From the NCBI GenBank assembly GCA_964480275.1, contig CAYZOC010000009.1, forward strand, positions 1-25,477: 25,477 bases of DNA, written 5' to 3'. The position numbers and the translations under genes were made by a program. This DNA is from DATESG01 sp964480275. GTDB lineage: Bacteria > Bacillota_I > Bacilli_A > RFN20 > CAG-826. The notes beneath the pieces were generated by a model. The model saw only the letters and a program-made list of their open reading frames with translations. It was not told where the DNA came from and did no database searches. Below, one piece after another: positions 1 through 6,925 of this stretch. Each line of letters opens with the position of its first letter. The stretch's first letter is position 1.

Positions 1-320
1 TTTGTTAGAGGAAAGTCCATGCTCACACTAGCTGCGATGCTAGTAGTGTTTGTGCTAGTGGAAAAAATAACACTAGGTAGGGAGGAGTCCCTAACGGCGG
101 AGCAACACCTAAGTCTACGGATATGGTTGAGTTCCATAACGTGCCACAGTGACGTAGTCTTTGGGAAACTAAAGAGTGGAACGATGGTAAACCCCACAAG
201 TGAGAAACCTAAATATTGGTAAGGGAAATAGCAATAGAGAATTTGAATCTAGCGCTGTATGGCAACATAGATAAATAATTATCCTATGACAGAACATGGC
301 TTACAGGATCGACACTCACT
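1..320 (+). ncRNA. rnpB: RNase P RNA, bacterial type B (5' end missing)
   Basis: This is the catalytic RNA of ribonuclease P, which removes 5' leaders from precursor tRNAs. Two universally conserved blocks are visible: the 5' core beginning GAGGAAAGTCCATGCTC at about position 8, and the 3' core ACAGAACATGGCTTACAG at about 289-306, which together form helix P4. Between them are blocks familiar from the Bacillus type B molecule, such as GTGCCACAGTGACG (140-153), GGAACG and GGTAAACCCC (186-196). Roughly the first 45 nucleotides, including the 5' strand of helix P1, lie outside the window. The 3' end is approximate: by analogy with B. subtilis it falls about 14-20 bases after GGCTTACAG. No hairpin-plus-T terminator separates it from the next gene. 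A 67-codon open frame inside it (19-222) is spurious. Confidence 0.95.
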
Positions 321-332
321 TACTAGGAGTAT

Positions 333-962
333 ATGAAAATTAACCCTAAACTTCCTAATTACATTACGATCTTCCGGATGATTATGGTCATAATCGTCCT
401 TATCGTTTTACTTGTTCCTTGGAATAACTTTTTTACTATACCGATGCTTGGTGATATAAGTCTAGTTTACCTTGTTGCTTTTTTCATTTTTGTGATTGCA
501 AGTATTAGTGACTACTTTGACGGATATCTTGCAAGGAAATATCATTTAGTCAGTAATTTTGGCAAATTTATGGATCCTATTGCTGACAAAATGTTGGTAA
601 ATAGTCTTTTAATTGTACTTTTGCTCAATCAAGCTCATTCACCCAACCACATGACTGTTCCCTTAATCGCCGTCATTATCATGATTGCTCGAGATCTAGT
701 CGTGGATGGACTTCGTCTTGTCGCAAGCGAGAGAAACATTGTTTTAGCGGCTAATATTTTTGGTAAGTTGAAAACAGTATTTCAAATGGTCGCAATTAGT
801 CTAGTTTTATTAAATGATTGGCCGTTTACATTGATATATGGAAGTCAAATTAAATATGTTTCACTCGTCCTAATTTGGCTCGCGGCCGCGACAAGTCTAT
901 TATCAGGAATTATATACGTAGCTAAAAATTTTCAGGTTTTAAAGGAAAATAAACATGAATAA
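333..962 (+). CDS. pgsA: CDP-diacylglycerol--glycerol-3-phosphate 3-phosphatidyltransferase
   Basis: This integral membrane enzyme makes phosphatidylglycerol phosphate from CDP-diacylglycerol and glycerol-3-phosphate, the committed step to phosphatidylglycerol. The CDP-alcohol phosphotransferase signature DG-x2-AR-x8-G-x3-D-x3-D is complete: D63, G64, A67, R68, G77, D81, D85. The N-terminus carries the family's LPNxITxFR stretch (residues 8-15), which supports this start. Several hydrophobic segments are present (about 14-36, 43-60, 88-98, 108-120, 145-160, 175-198). At 209 residues it is of ordinary family length. The SD-like AGGAG (325-329) is only 3 nt from the ATG, shorter than usual, and sits at or just beyond the rnpB 3' end. 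The 3' end overlaps cinA by 8 bp. The pgsA-cinA-recA order is that of Bacillus. Confidence 0.95.
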   Translation: MKINPKLPNYITIFRMIMVIIVLIVLLVPWNNFFTIPMLGDISLVYLVAFFIFVIASISDYFDGYLARKYHLVSNFGKFMDPIADKMLVNSLLIVLLLNQAHSPNHMTVPLIAVIIMIARDLVVDGLRLVASERNIVLAANIFGKLKTVFQMVAISLVLLNDWPFTLIYGSQIKYVSLVLIWLAAATSLLSGIIYVAKNFQVLKENKHE

Positions 963-1476
963 AAAGCACATTCTAGCGTGGTTAAATCATCATAATTTAA
1001 CTTTAGGTTCAACCGAATCATTGACTGGTGGTCTTTTTGCTAGTTCCGCAGTTGATATACCTGGAGCTTCTAACACTTACAAGGGGTCAATTATTGCCTA
1101 TGCTAAAGAAGTTAAAGTAGCCCTTGTCAAAGTTAAAGAAGAAACAATTAATACTTATGGCATTGTCTCGAGCAAGACGGCAATGGAGATGGCCGAGGGT
1201 GGTCAAGCTCAACTTGGTGTTGACTACTGTATCAGTTTTACAGGCAATGCCGGACCTGGCGTACAAGATAGCAAAGCGGTCGGCGAAGTCTTTATTGGTC
1301 TTGCATTCAAAGACCAGTGCATCGTTGAACACTTTAATTTTAGTGGTACTCGCAATGAAATTCGCAAGGCAACCGTTAATCAGGGGTGGGAAATTCTTGA
1401 ACGTGTGATAAAAGAACAAGATGACGACTATTTATTAATAGGAGAAAATAAAAATGGCAAAAGAAAAAAACACTAG
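955..1476 (+). CDS. cinA: CinA C-terminal domain protein, nicotinamide-nucleotide amidase-like
   Basis: This is a stand-alone version of the CinA C-terminal domain (PncC family), whose characterised members deamidate nicotinamide mononucleotide in the pyridine nucleotide salvage cycle. Diagnostic stretches are TESLTGG (residues 20-26), the segment around YKGSIIAYAKEVK, and FTGNAGPG followed by VGEVFIGLA. At 173 residues it lacks the N-terminal molybdopterin-binding-like domain found in the roughly 415-residue CinA of Bacillus, so any competence role is doubtful. An AAAGGA SD lies at about 940-945. The start overlaps the pgsA stop by 8 bp, and its end overlaps the recA start by 23 bp, so the recA SD lies inside this gene. 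The enzymatic assignment is by family only. Confidence 0.88.
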   Translation: MNKKHILAWLNHHNLTLGSTESLTGGLFASSAVDIPGASNTYKGSIIAYAKEVKVALVKVKEETINTYGIVSSKTAMEMAEGGQAQLGVDYCISFTGNAGPGVQDSKAVGEVFIGLAFKDQCIVEHFNFSGTRNEIRKATVNQGWEILERVIKEQDDDYLLIGENKNGKRKKH

Positions 1477-2437
1477 TTTACTAGATACAATCAAAGAAAT
1501 TGAAAAAACATTTGGCAAAGGAAGTGTGATGAAACTCGGTGAACGTCAACATATTGATGTTGATGTAATTCCTTCAGGTTCGCTCCTTCTTGATGAAGCA
1601 CTTGGTGTTGGCGGCTATCCAAAGGGTCGTATTGTTGAAATATATGGACCAGAAAGTAGCGGAAAAACGACACTTGCATTACACGCCATCGCGGAATGTC
1701 AAAAAAAGGGTGGTGTTGCAGCTTTTATTGATGCCGAACATTCAATTGATCCAGTTTATGCAAAAAGTCTTGGTATCAATATTGATGAATTAATTCTCTC
1801 ACAACCAGATAGTGGTGAACAAGCACTTGAAATTGCGGAAATGCTCGCGGCCAGTGGTTCGATTGACTTAATTATTGTTGATAGTGTTGCCGCCTTAGTT
1901 CCCGAGGCCGAACTTAACGGCGAAATGGGCGACACCCAAGTCGGGCTTCAAGCGCGATTAATGTCAAAAGCAATGCGGAAACTTACCGCAATATTAAATA
2001 AGGCAGAATGTACCATCATCTTTATTAATCAGCTCCGGGAAAAGGTCGGAATCATTTATGGAAATCCAGAAACAACAAGTGGAGGTCGCGCCTTAAAATT
2101 CTATTCGTCAATCCGCATTGATATTCGTCGGGGCGAAGCCTTAAAAGATGGAGCGCGTTTGATTGGTAATACGGCAAAAATTAGAATCGTCAAAAATAAA
2201 GTCAGTCCACCATTCAATGCCTGTGAAGTTGACATCATTTATGGTAAAGGTATTTCCAAAATTGGTGAAATAGTCGACTTAGCAAGCAAACGTGATTTAA
2301 TTAAAAAGTCTGGATCATGGTACGAAGTAAATGGCGAGAAGATGGGACAAGGCCGAGAAGCCGCACAAAATTTCTTGTTAGAAAGACCCGAACTTTTAAA
2401 AGAAATCGAACTTCAATTAAAAAAGAAAAACATCTAA
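1454..2437 (+). CDS. recA: RecA recombinase
   Basis: RecA is the DNA strand-exchange ATPase that forms filaments on single-stranded DNA, drives homologous recombination and stimulates LexA-type self-cleavage. The Walker A motif GPESSGKT is at residues 65-72, the FIDAEH box follows, and LIIVDSVAALVP is the Walker B strand. The L2 region reads NPETTSGGRALKFYSSIR. The AGGAG-type SD (1440-1444) precedes the ATG inside the 3' end of cinA, so translation is probably coupled. The protein is 327 residues, about 20 shorter than Bacillus RecA, and ends in a basic LQLKKKNI instead of the usual acidic tail. A hairpin terminator follows 8 bp downstream. No LexA-type operator is visible upstream because expression comes from the rnpB-pgsA side. 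Confidence 0.98.
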   Translation: MAKEKNTSLLDTIKEIEKTFGKGSVMKLGERQHIDVDVIPSGSLLLDEALGVGGYPKGRIVEIYGPESSGKTTLALHAIAECQKKGGVAAFIDAEHSIDPVYAKSLGINIDELILSQPDSGEQALEIAEMLAASGSIDLIIVDSVAALVPEAELNGEMGDTQVGLQARLMSKAMRKLTAILNKAECTIIFINQLREKVGIIYGNPETTSGGRALKFYSSIRIDIRRGEALKDGARLIGNTAKIRIVKNKVSPPFNACEVDIIYGKGISKIGEIVDLASKRDLIKKSGSWYEVNGEKMGQGREAAQNFLLERPELLKEIELQLKKKNI

Positions 2438-2445
2438 TAAAATAT

Positions 2446-2472
2446 GGTTAGATACTTGTCTAACCTTTTTTT
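2446..2472 (+). terminator. Rho-independent terminator after recA
   Basis: The 7-bp stem GGTTAGA/TCTAACC with a 6-nt loop is followed by seven T. It closes the rnpB-pgsA-cinA-recA unit. Confidence 0.9.
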
Positions 2473-2523
2473 ATTAAAGCGCTTTTTTATCGATGATAAT
2501 TTCTTTTATTCAATTCTTTATTT

Positions 2524-2532
2524 TGCTATAAT
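2524..2532 (+). promoter_or_regulatory. Extended -10 promoter for rny operon
   Basis: The perfect extended -10 element TGCTATAAT (TG at 2524-2525, TATAAT at 2527-2532) lies in the 278-bp gap between recA and rny. No good -35 hexamer is visible at the expected distance, which extended -10 promoters tolerate. Transcription should start near 2539 and give a leader of about 175 nt. Confidence 0.65.
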
Positions 2533-2637
2533 AAAATCACTCAAACGAGTAATTGTCCTGAACACATTTAGGATTAGTCATATTTATCTTTTAAAAACAT
2601 AGCAATATATTAATAAACATGTCTTATTTCTAGTGTG

Positions 2638-2663
2638 ATGGCAATTTTATGCCATTTTTGGCA
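2638..2663 (+). promoter_or_regulatory. Mutually exclusive hairpins in rny leader
   Basis: The segment TGCCA at 2650-2654 can pair upstream in ATGGCA/TGCCAT (2638-2643 with 2650-2655), which is followed by a short T run (2655-2659) like a weak terminator. It can instead pair downstream in TGCCA/TGGCA (2650-2654 with 2659-2663). The two structures share one strand and exclude each other, as in attenuators. It lies 53 bp before the rny start. Function is inferred only from the pairing. Confidence 0.35.
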
Positions 2664-2715
2664 TTAATAAACAATTAATTTACTAACGCTTAAATGCAAA
2701 AGAGAGGAAATCAAA

Positions 2716-4305
2716 ATGGAAATTAATTTTATGGTTAGTACCATTGATTTACCGATTGCACTAATTCTGTTTATTGTTTTGTTTATACTTGGTGTTGTTT
2801 TAGGGCTTGTTATTTTTTATCTCATCCCTATTTTCAAGGCTAAGGCTGCTTTAAAACGCGCTGATAAAATAATTTCAGACGCTGAATTAAAAGCAGGACA
2901 CATCACTAAAAATGCAGAGCTAGATGCCAAACAAAAGGTAATCGAAGGCAAACAAGAACTAGACAAAGAAGTCAAACAAAGAAAAGCCGATCTTGCTGAG
3001 CAACTCCGTCTAATCACAGAACGGGAAAAAGCCGTTGAACGCCGTGACCTTGCACTAATGAGTAAGGAACAAAGTTTAGATGCCAAGCATGAAAATGTCT
3101 CCAATAAAATGCGCTCGTTAGAAGAACGCGAATTTGAACTCCAAAAGAAGATTGATTCAATTATTGAAGAGCTTGAAAAAGTCTCACAAATGACTGTCAA
3201 TCAAGCCAAAGAAGAATTATATGAGCGAGTTAACGCTAAACTTAATCGCGAAATTTCTATTTATATGAAAAATCGTGAAGATGAAGCAGAAGAAACCGCT
3301 AATGAAAAGGCTCGGGAAATACTTGCCCTAGCAATCAATAAGTATTCACAAGAAGTCACAACTGAAAGAACAGTTAGTGTTGTCGAACTGCCTAATGATG
3401 AAATGAAGGGAAGAATTATTGGTCGTGAAGGTCGTAATATTCGCACACTCGAACAATTATTAGGCGTGGATATTCTCATTGATGATACGCCTGAAGCTAT
3501 CACTGTTAGCTGCTTTGATCCAATTAGAAGAGAAGTAGCACGTCGCGCACTTGATGTCTTAATTAAGGATGGACGGATTCAACCAAGTCGGATTGAAGAA
3601 GTTGTCGTTAAAGTTAAAGAAGAACTCGAAGAAGTCATTCAAAAAGCTGGTCGTGAAGCTGTATTTGAACTTGGGCTTACTAATGTTCACAAGGAAATGA
3701 TCAGTTTTATTGGTCGTTTAAAATATCGGACATCGTATGGACAAAGTGCCTACAAACATAGTATTGAAGTTGCTCATCTTGCTGGCATGATGGCTAGTGA
3801 GTTGGGGCTTGATCCCGTTAAGGCCAAACGTGCAGCATTTTTCCACGACATTGGTAAATCAGCCGACTTTGAACTCGAAGGCAGTCACGTTGAAATTGGT
3901 GCGCGATTAGCTAAGAAATTTGGTGAACCTGATTATGTCATTGACGCAATTGAATCGCACCATAATGACAAACCAGCGCGCTTTATCTATTCCCAACTAG
4001 TTATCGCCGCTGATACATTATCAGCAGCAAGACCAGGCGCTCGTAGTGAAACGCTTGAAAAATATATCAAACGAATCGAACAACTCGAGGCAATTTGTAA
4101 TTCCTATGAAACGGTTCATACATCGTTTGCAATGCAATCTGGTCGTGAAGTTCGTGTAATGGTCGTCCCAGAAAAACTCGATGATATTGGGGCCTATAAT
4201 CTCGCACGCGAAATACGCGAAAAAATTGAAAATGAAATGACCTATCCTGGGCAAATAAAAGTATCTGTTATTCGTGAATTTAGAGCCCAAGATATTGCTA
4301 AGTAG
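2716..4305 (+). CDS. rny: Ribonuclease Y
   Basis: RNase Y is a membrane-anchored endoribonuclease that initiates mRNA decay in low-GC Gram-positive bacteria. Domain order is an N-terminal transmembrane helix (about 12-38), a long charged coiled coil (about 40-195), a KH RNA-binding domain centred on GRIIGREGRN (near residue 232), and an HD phosphohydrolase domain. In the HD domain H and D of FFHDIGK at residues 377-378 are the metal ligands and HSIEVAH provides the upstream histidine. At 529 residues it matches the Bacillus enzyme (about 520). GAGAGGA (2702-2708) is a good SD for this ATG; Met6 is a weaker alternative start. It heads an operon with ymdB, miaB and ymcA, the same partners as in Bacillus. 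Confidence 0.97.
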   Translation: MEINFMVSTIDLPIALILFIVLFILGVVLGLVIFYLIPIFKAKAALKRADKIISDAELKAGHITKNAELDAKQKVIEGKQELDKEVKQRKADLAEQLRLITEREKAVERRDLALMSKEQSLDAKHENVSNKMRSLEEREFELQKKIDSIIEELEKVSQMTVNQAKEELYERVNAKLNREISIYMKNREDEAEETANEKAREILALAINKYSQEVTTERTVSVVELPNDEMKGRIIGREGRNIRTLEQLLGVDILIDDTPEAITVSCFDPIRREVARRALDVLIKDGRIQPSRIEEVVVKVKEELEEVIQKAGREAVFELGLTNVHKEMISFIGRLKYRTSYGQSAYKHSIEVAHLAGMMASELGLDPVKAKRAAFFHDIGKSADFELEGSHVEIGARLAKKFGEPDYVIDAIESHHNDKPARFIYSQLVIAADTLSAARPGARSETLEKYIKRIEQLEAICNSYETVHTSFAMQSGREVRVMVVPEKLDDIGAYNLAREIREKIENEMTYPGQIKVSVIREFRAQDIAK

Positions 4306-4313
4306 GACCTTAG

Positions 4314-5093
4314 ATGCGAATCCTTTTTATCGGTGATATCGTTGCTAGGGTTGGCCGTGAGACTGTTGCCGCCCTCCTTCCTCTTGTGGTCAAAGAACAT
4401 AATATTGATCTCGTAATCGCTAATGGTGAAAACGCAACTCATGGTAAGGGATTAACTAAAAAACATTATCATGAATTATTAGCTAGTGGCATTGAGGTGA
4501 TTACGCTTGGTAATCATTATGACGATAAGGAAGAAATACGACGCTACATTGACGAAACAGAAAATCTTGTACGTCCAATTAATATTAAAGAAAACTACCC
4601 TGGAAGGGGTAGTTTAGTTGTAACTAAAAATGGAATTAAAGTCCGGATTACAAATGTATTATTACAAAGTTTTATGAAAGAAGAAGTGTTAAGCCCCTAT
4701 GGAAGCATTGCTCTGCTTCTTGGGGAGGTTGAACCATCGATTCATATTATTGATTTACATGGAGAAGCAACTGCGGAAAAGCTGGCATTAGCCTATGCTT
4801 TTGATGGAAAAGCTAGTGCCTTTTTAGGTACACATACCCATGTTCAAACTCGTGACTACCAAATATTTGCAAATGGCAGTGCCTACATAAGCGATGTAGG
4901 AATGACTGGTCCTAAAAATGGTATCATCGGAGTTGAAAAAAATAGTGTCATTCAAAAGATGTGGTTTGATCGCACGACTCGCTATGTTTATGACAATAAA
5001 GATGAGGGTATTTTTAGTGCGGTTGTACTTGATATTGATGAAGAAACATTCAAAACTAAAGAAATCTACCCCCTATACTTAACGAAGAGGTAA
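4314..5093 (+). CDS. ymdB: YmdB-family metallophosphoesterase
   Basis: YmdB is a dinuclear-metal phosphodiesterase that hydrolyses 2',3'-cyclic nucleotides in vitro and affects biofilm and sporulation decisions in Bacillus. Visible metal-site motifs are IGDI (D8), NGEN (37-40), GNH (66-68) and GTHTH (172-176), then SDVGMTGP. Length (259) is close to the usual 260-266. After GNH the sequence reads YDD where many homologues have TWD, a small departure beside the active site. It begins 8 bp after rny and ends 2 bp before miaB, so the three are co-translated from one message. The constant rny-ymdB pairing suggests a role near RNA turnover; its exact substrate here is not known. Confidence 0.93.
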   Translation: MRILFIGDIVARVGRETVAALLPLVVKEHNIDLVIANGENATHGKGLTKKHYHELLASGIEVITLGNHYDDKEEIRRYIDETENLVRPINIKENYPGRGSLVVTKNGIKVRITNVLLQSFMKEEVLSPYGSIALLLGEVEPSIHIIDLHGEATAEKLALAYAFDGKASAFLGTHTHVQTRDYQIFANGSAYISDVGMTGPKNGIIGVEKNSVIQKMWFDRTTRYVYDNKDEGIFSAVVLDIDEETFKTKEIYPLYLTKR

Positions 5094-5095
5094 TA

Positions 5096-6547
5096 ATGGC
5101 AAAAAAAATCATTCTCAATAAACCATCACTTGTAAAAGCAAGAAATCGGCGACCTGGTCGCATAAATTATCAGTGTTTTAACCTTGATATTCCTTTACGT
5201 GTTCAATCAACACTAGGCGGAAAATATTATTATATTCACACTTATGGCTGTCAAGCAAATATTCGTGATGAGGAATCAATGGCAGGTTTACTAGAAAGTG
5301 CGGGCATGCTTAGAACTAGTGATGTCAAAGCGGCAAGTTTAATCATTTTAAACACTTGTGCAATCCGCGCTAATGCCGAAGAAAAGCTTTTTGGTGAGGT
5401 TGGTTCCTTGAAAGCACTTAAACGTGACAACAAGGATTTGATTGTGATTGTGTCTGGTTGTATGGTTCAGCAAGAGAGTGCGCTTGAACGGTTGATAAAA
5501 TCTTATCCCCAAGTTGATATCTTCTTTGGGACCAACTCGATTCATAAAATTCTTGAACTAGTTGATATGCACTTATCAAGTGGTCAAAAGGTCATTGACG
5601 TAAATAGCGAAGATATTACTATTTATGAGGATGTGCCTGTAAGTCGCGTCGAAGAATATAAAGCTTTTGTCAATATTTCCTATGGTTGTGACAAATTTTG
5701 TACTTATTGCATTGTTCCATATACGCGCGGTAAAGAACGCAGTCGTAAATTCATTGATATTATTCATGAGTGTGAAGTTCTTGTCAGATCTGGCTATCAA
5801 GAAATTACCCTTGTTGGTCAAAATGTTAATGCTTATGGTCTTGACTTGAAAGACGGTGAACGTTTTAGTGATCTACTAGAGGCAGTTGCAAAACTAGGCA
5901 TTCCTCGCCTCCGTTTTATTACATCGCACCCATGGAATTTTGATGATGATATGATTGATGTAATTGCTAAATACGATAATATTATGAAGAGTGTTCATCT
6001 TCCCCTTCAGTCTGGTGATGATGACATTCTCAAATTAATGGGACGCCGCTATACTGTTGCTTCATACTTAGAACTTGTTGCTAAACTAAGAAACAAGATG
6101 CCAAACATTGCTCTAACTACGGATATTATTGTAGGTTTTCCTAACGAAACTGATGAGCAATTTTTAGGGACACTAAAAGTTGTTGAACAAGTTGGCTATA
6201 GTGGAGCATTTACCTTTATATATTCACCACGTGTTGGAACACCCGCTGCGAGGATGAAGGATGATGTTAGTCAAGAAGTTAAACATCAACGCTTTGATCA
6301 ACTAAAAGTTATTGTTGAAAAGTCAGTTGAGCAATATGCAAATAGTCTTGTTGGCCAAATTAAAGCAGTTCTTGTCGATGGAACCAGCAAGAAAAATGAT
6401 CAACGACTCAGTGGTTATACTGAAGAAAATAAAGTCGTGCACTTTCAAGGAACTAGTGAACTTGTTGGTAAAATTGTCCTTGTAAAGATCTTAGCAAGTC
6501 ATGTCTATCATCTTGAAGGAGAACTTGTTGATGGCAAATATCAGTAA
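5096..6547 (+). CDS. miaB: tRNA-2-methylthio-N6-dimethylallyladenosine synthase MiaB
   Basis: MiaB is a radical-SAM methylthiotransferase that adds the 2-methylthio group to i6A37 of tRNAs reading codons that begin with U. The N-terminal MTTase domain provides three cluster cysteines (C52 in YGCQAN, C88 in NTCAIR, C122 in SGCMVQ). The radical-SAM triad CxxxCxxC is at C198, C202 and C205 in YGCDKFCTYC. A C-terminal TRAM-like RNA-binding region starts near residue 415. The roughly 45-residue lead before the first domain is typical of Bacilli MiaB. The gene follows ymdB by 2 bp. The i6A substrate is made by MiaA, whose gene lies about 4.6 kb downstream in this window. Confidence 0.97.
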   Translation: MAKKIILNKPSLVKARNRRPGRINYQCFNLDIPLRVQSTLGGKYYYIHTYGCQANIRDEESMAGLLESAGMLRTSDVKAASLIILNTCAIRANAEEKLFGEVGSLKALKRDNKDLIVIVSGCMVQQESALERLIKSYPQVDIFFGTNSIHKILELVDMHLSSGQKVIDVNSEDITIYEDVPVSRVEEYKAFVNISYGCDKFCTYCIVPYTRGKERSRKFIDIIHECEVLVRSGYQEITLVGQNVNAYGLDLKDGERFSDLLEAVAKLGIPRLRFITSHPWNFDDDMIDVIAKYDNIMKSVHLPLQSGDDDILKLMGRRYTVASYLELVAKLRNKMPNIALTTDIIVGFPNETDEQFLGTLKVVEQVGYSGAFTFIYSPRVGTPAARMKDDVSQEVKHQRFDQLKVIVEKSVEQYANSLVGQIKAVLVDGTSKKNDQRLSGYTEENKVVHFQGTSELVGKIVLVKILASHVYHLEGELVDGKYQ

Positions 6548-6848
6548 CAAAATAGATGAGTTAAGCACGAGTTTTTTCGAACTTCAGTTGGTAAAAGACT
6601 ATTTTCATCAAGTTGATTTGATCAATGAAAATGAGGAGCTACTCCTCCTTAGTGATCGAGTAAAAAAACTTCAGAGGATGATGACTCTTAATGTTGCAAA
6701 CAAAGAAGAACATGAAAGATATAAGGTGGAATACGAGCAAAAGCTTAATGAATATAACGCTCACCCCTATATTGTCAACTACACTTACTTAAAAAACGAA
6801 GTTGAAGACTTGTTAACGCAAATCAAAAAAATCATTGAAATTACCTAG
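6531..6848 (+). CDS. ymcA: YlbF/YmcA family protein
   Basis: This is a short, largely helical, highly charged protein of the YlbF/YmcA (DUF964) family. In Bacillus, YmcA (RicA) forms a complex with YlbF and YaaT that assists RNase Y-dependent mRNA maturation. I chose the ATG at 6531 because AAGGAG (6515-6520) precedes it at a normal distance and the product begins MANISNKI; an in-frame ATG at 6501 would add ten unlikely residues. It overlaps miaB by 17 bp, as ymcA follows miaB in Bacillus. The product is 105 residues, against about 143 for Bacillus RicA, and contains no cysteine, so it cannot ligate the Fe-S cluster described for the RicAFT complex. It could equally be called a YlbF-like paralogue. 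Confidence 0.75.
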   Translation: MANISNKIDELSTSFFELQLVKDYFHQVDLINENEELLLLSDRVKKLQRMMTLNVANKEEHERYKVEYEQKLNEYNAHPYIVNYTYLKNEVEDLLTQIKKIIEIT

Positions 6849-6875
6849 CCACGATTACTAAATTGTGGCTTTTTT
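6847..6875 (+). terminator. Rho-independent terminator after ymcA
   Basis: A 10-bp stem (6847-6856 with 6861-6870, one G-T pair) with loop ACTA is followed by a run of T to 6875. The stem starts inside the ymcA stop codon. Confidence 0.93.
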
Positions 6876-6894
6876 ATTAGTTAACTAATAATTA

Positions 6895-6903
6895 TGTTAA
6901 AAT
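6895..6903 (+). promoter_or_regulatory. Probable extended -10 promoter for mutS
   Basis: TGTTAAAAT fits an extended -10 (TG, one base, TAAAAT). No strong -35 is visible. A start near 6910 would leave a leader of about 16 nt containing the SD AGAGGA (6914-6919) before the ATG at 6926. Confidence 0.45.
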
Positions 6904-6925
6904 AATTCTTATTAGAGGACGCTAT

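Noticed and set aside
19..222. Open frame of 67 codons near the window start
   Set aside because: It lies wholly inside RNase P RNA and covers its conserved core, with no protein family resemblance.
1087..1419. Antisense open frame across cinA, and similar long antisense frames across rny, mutS, ychF and others
   Set aside because: They are opposite-strand shadows of well-supported genes, with no SD or family resemblance.
2619..2633. Four-codon leader peptide (ATG TCT TAT TTC TAG) before the rny hairpins
   Set aside because: No Shine-Dalgarno is visible and there is no run of regulatory codons; kept only as a note to the leader finding.
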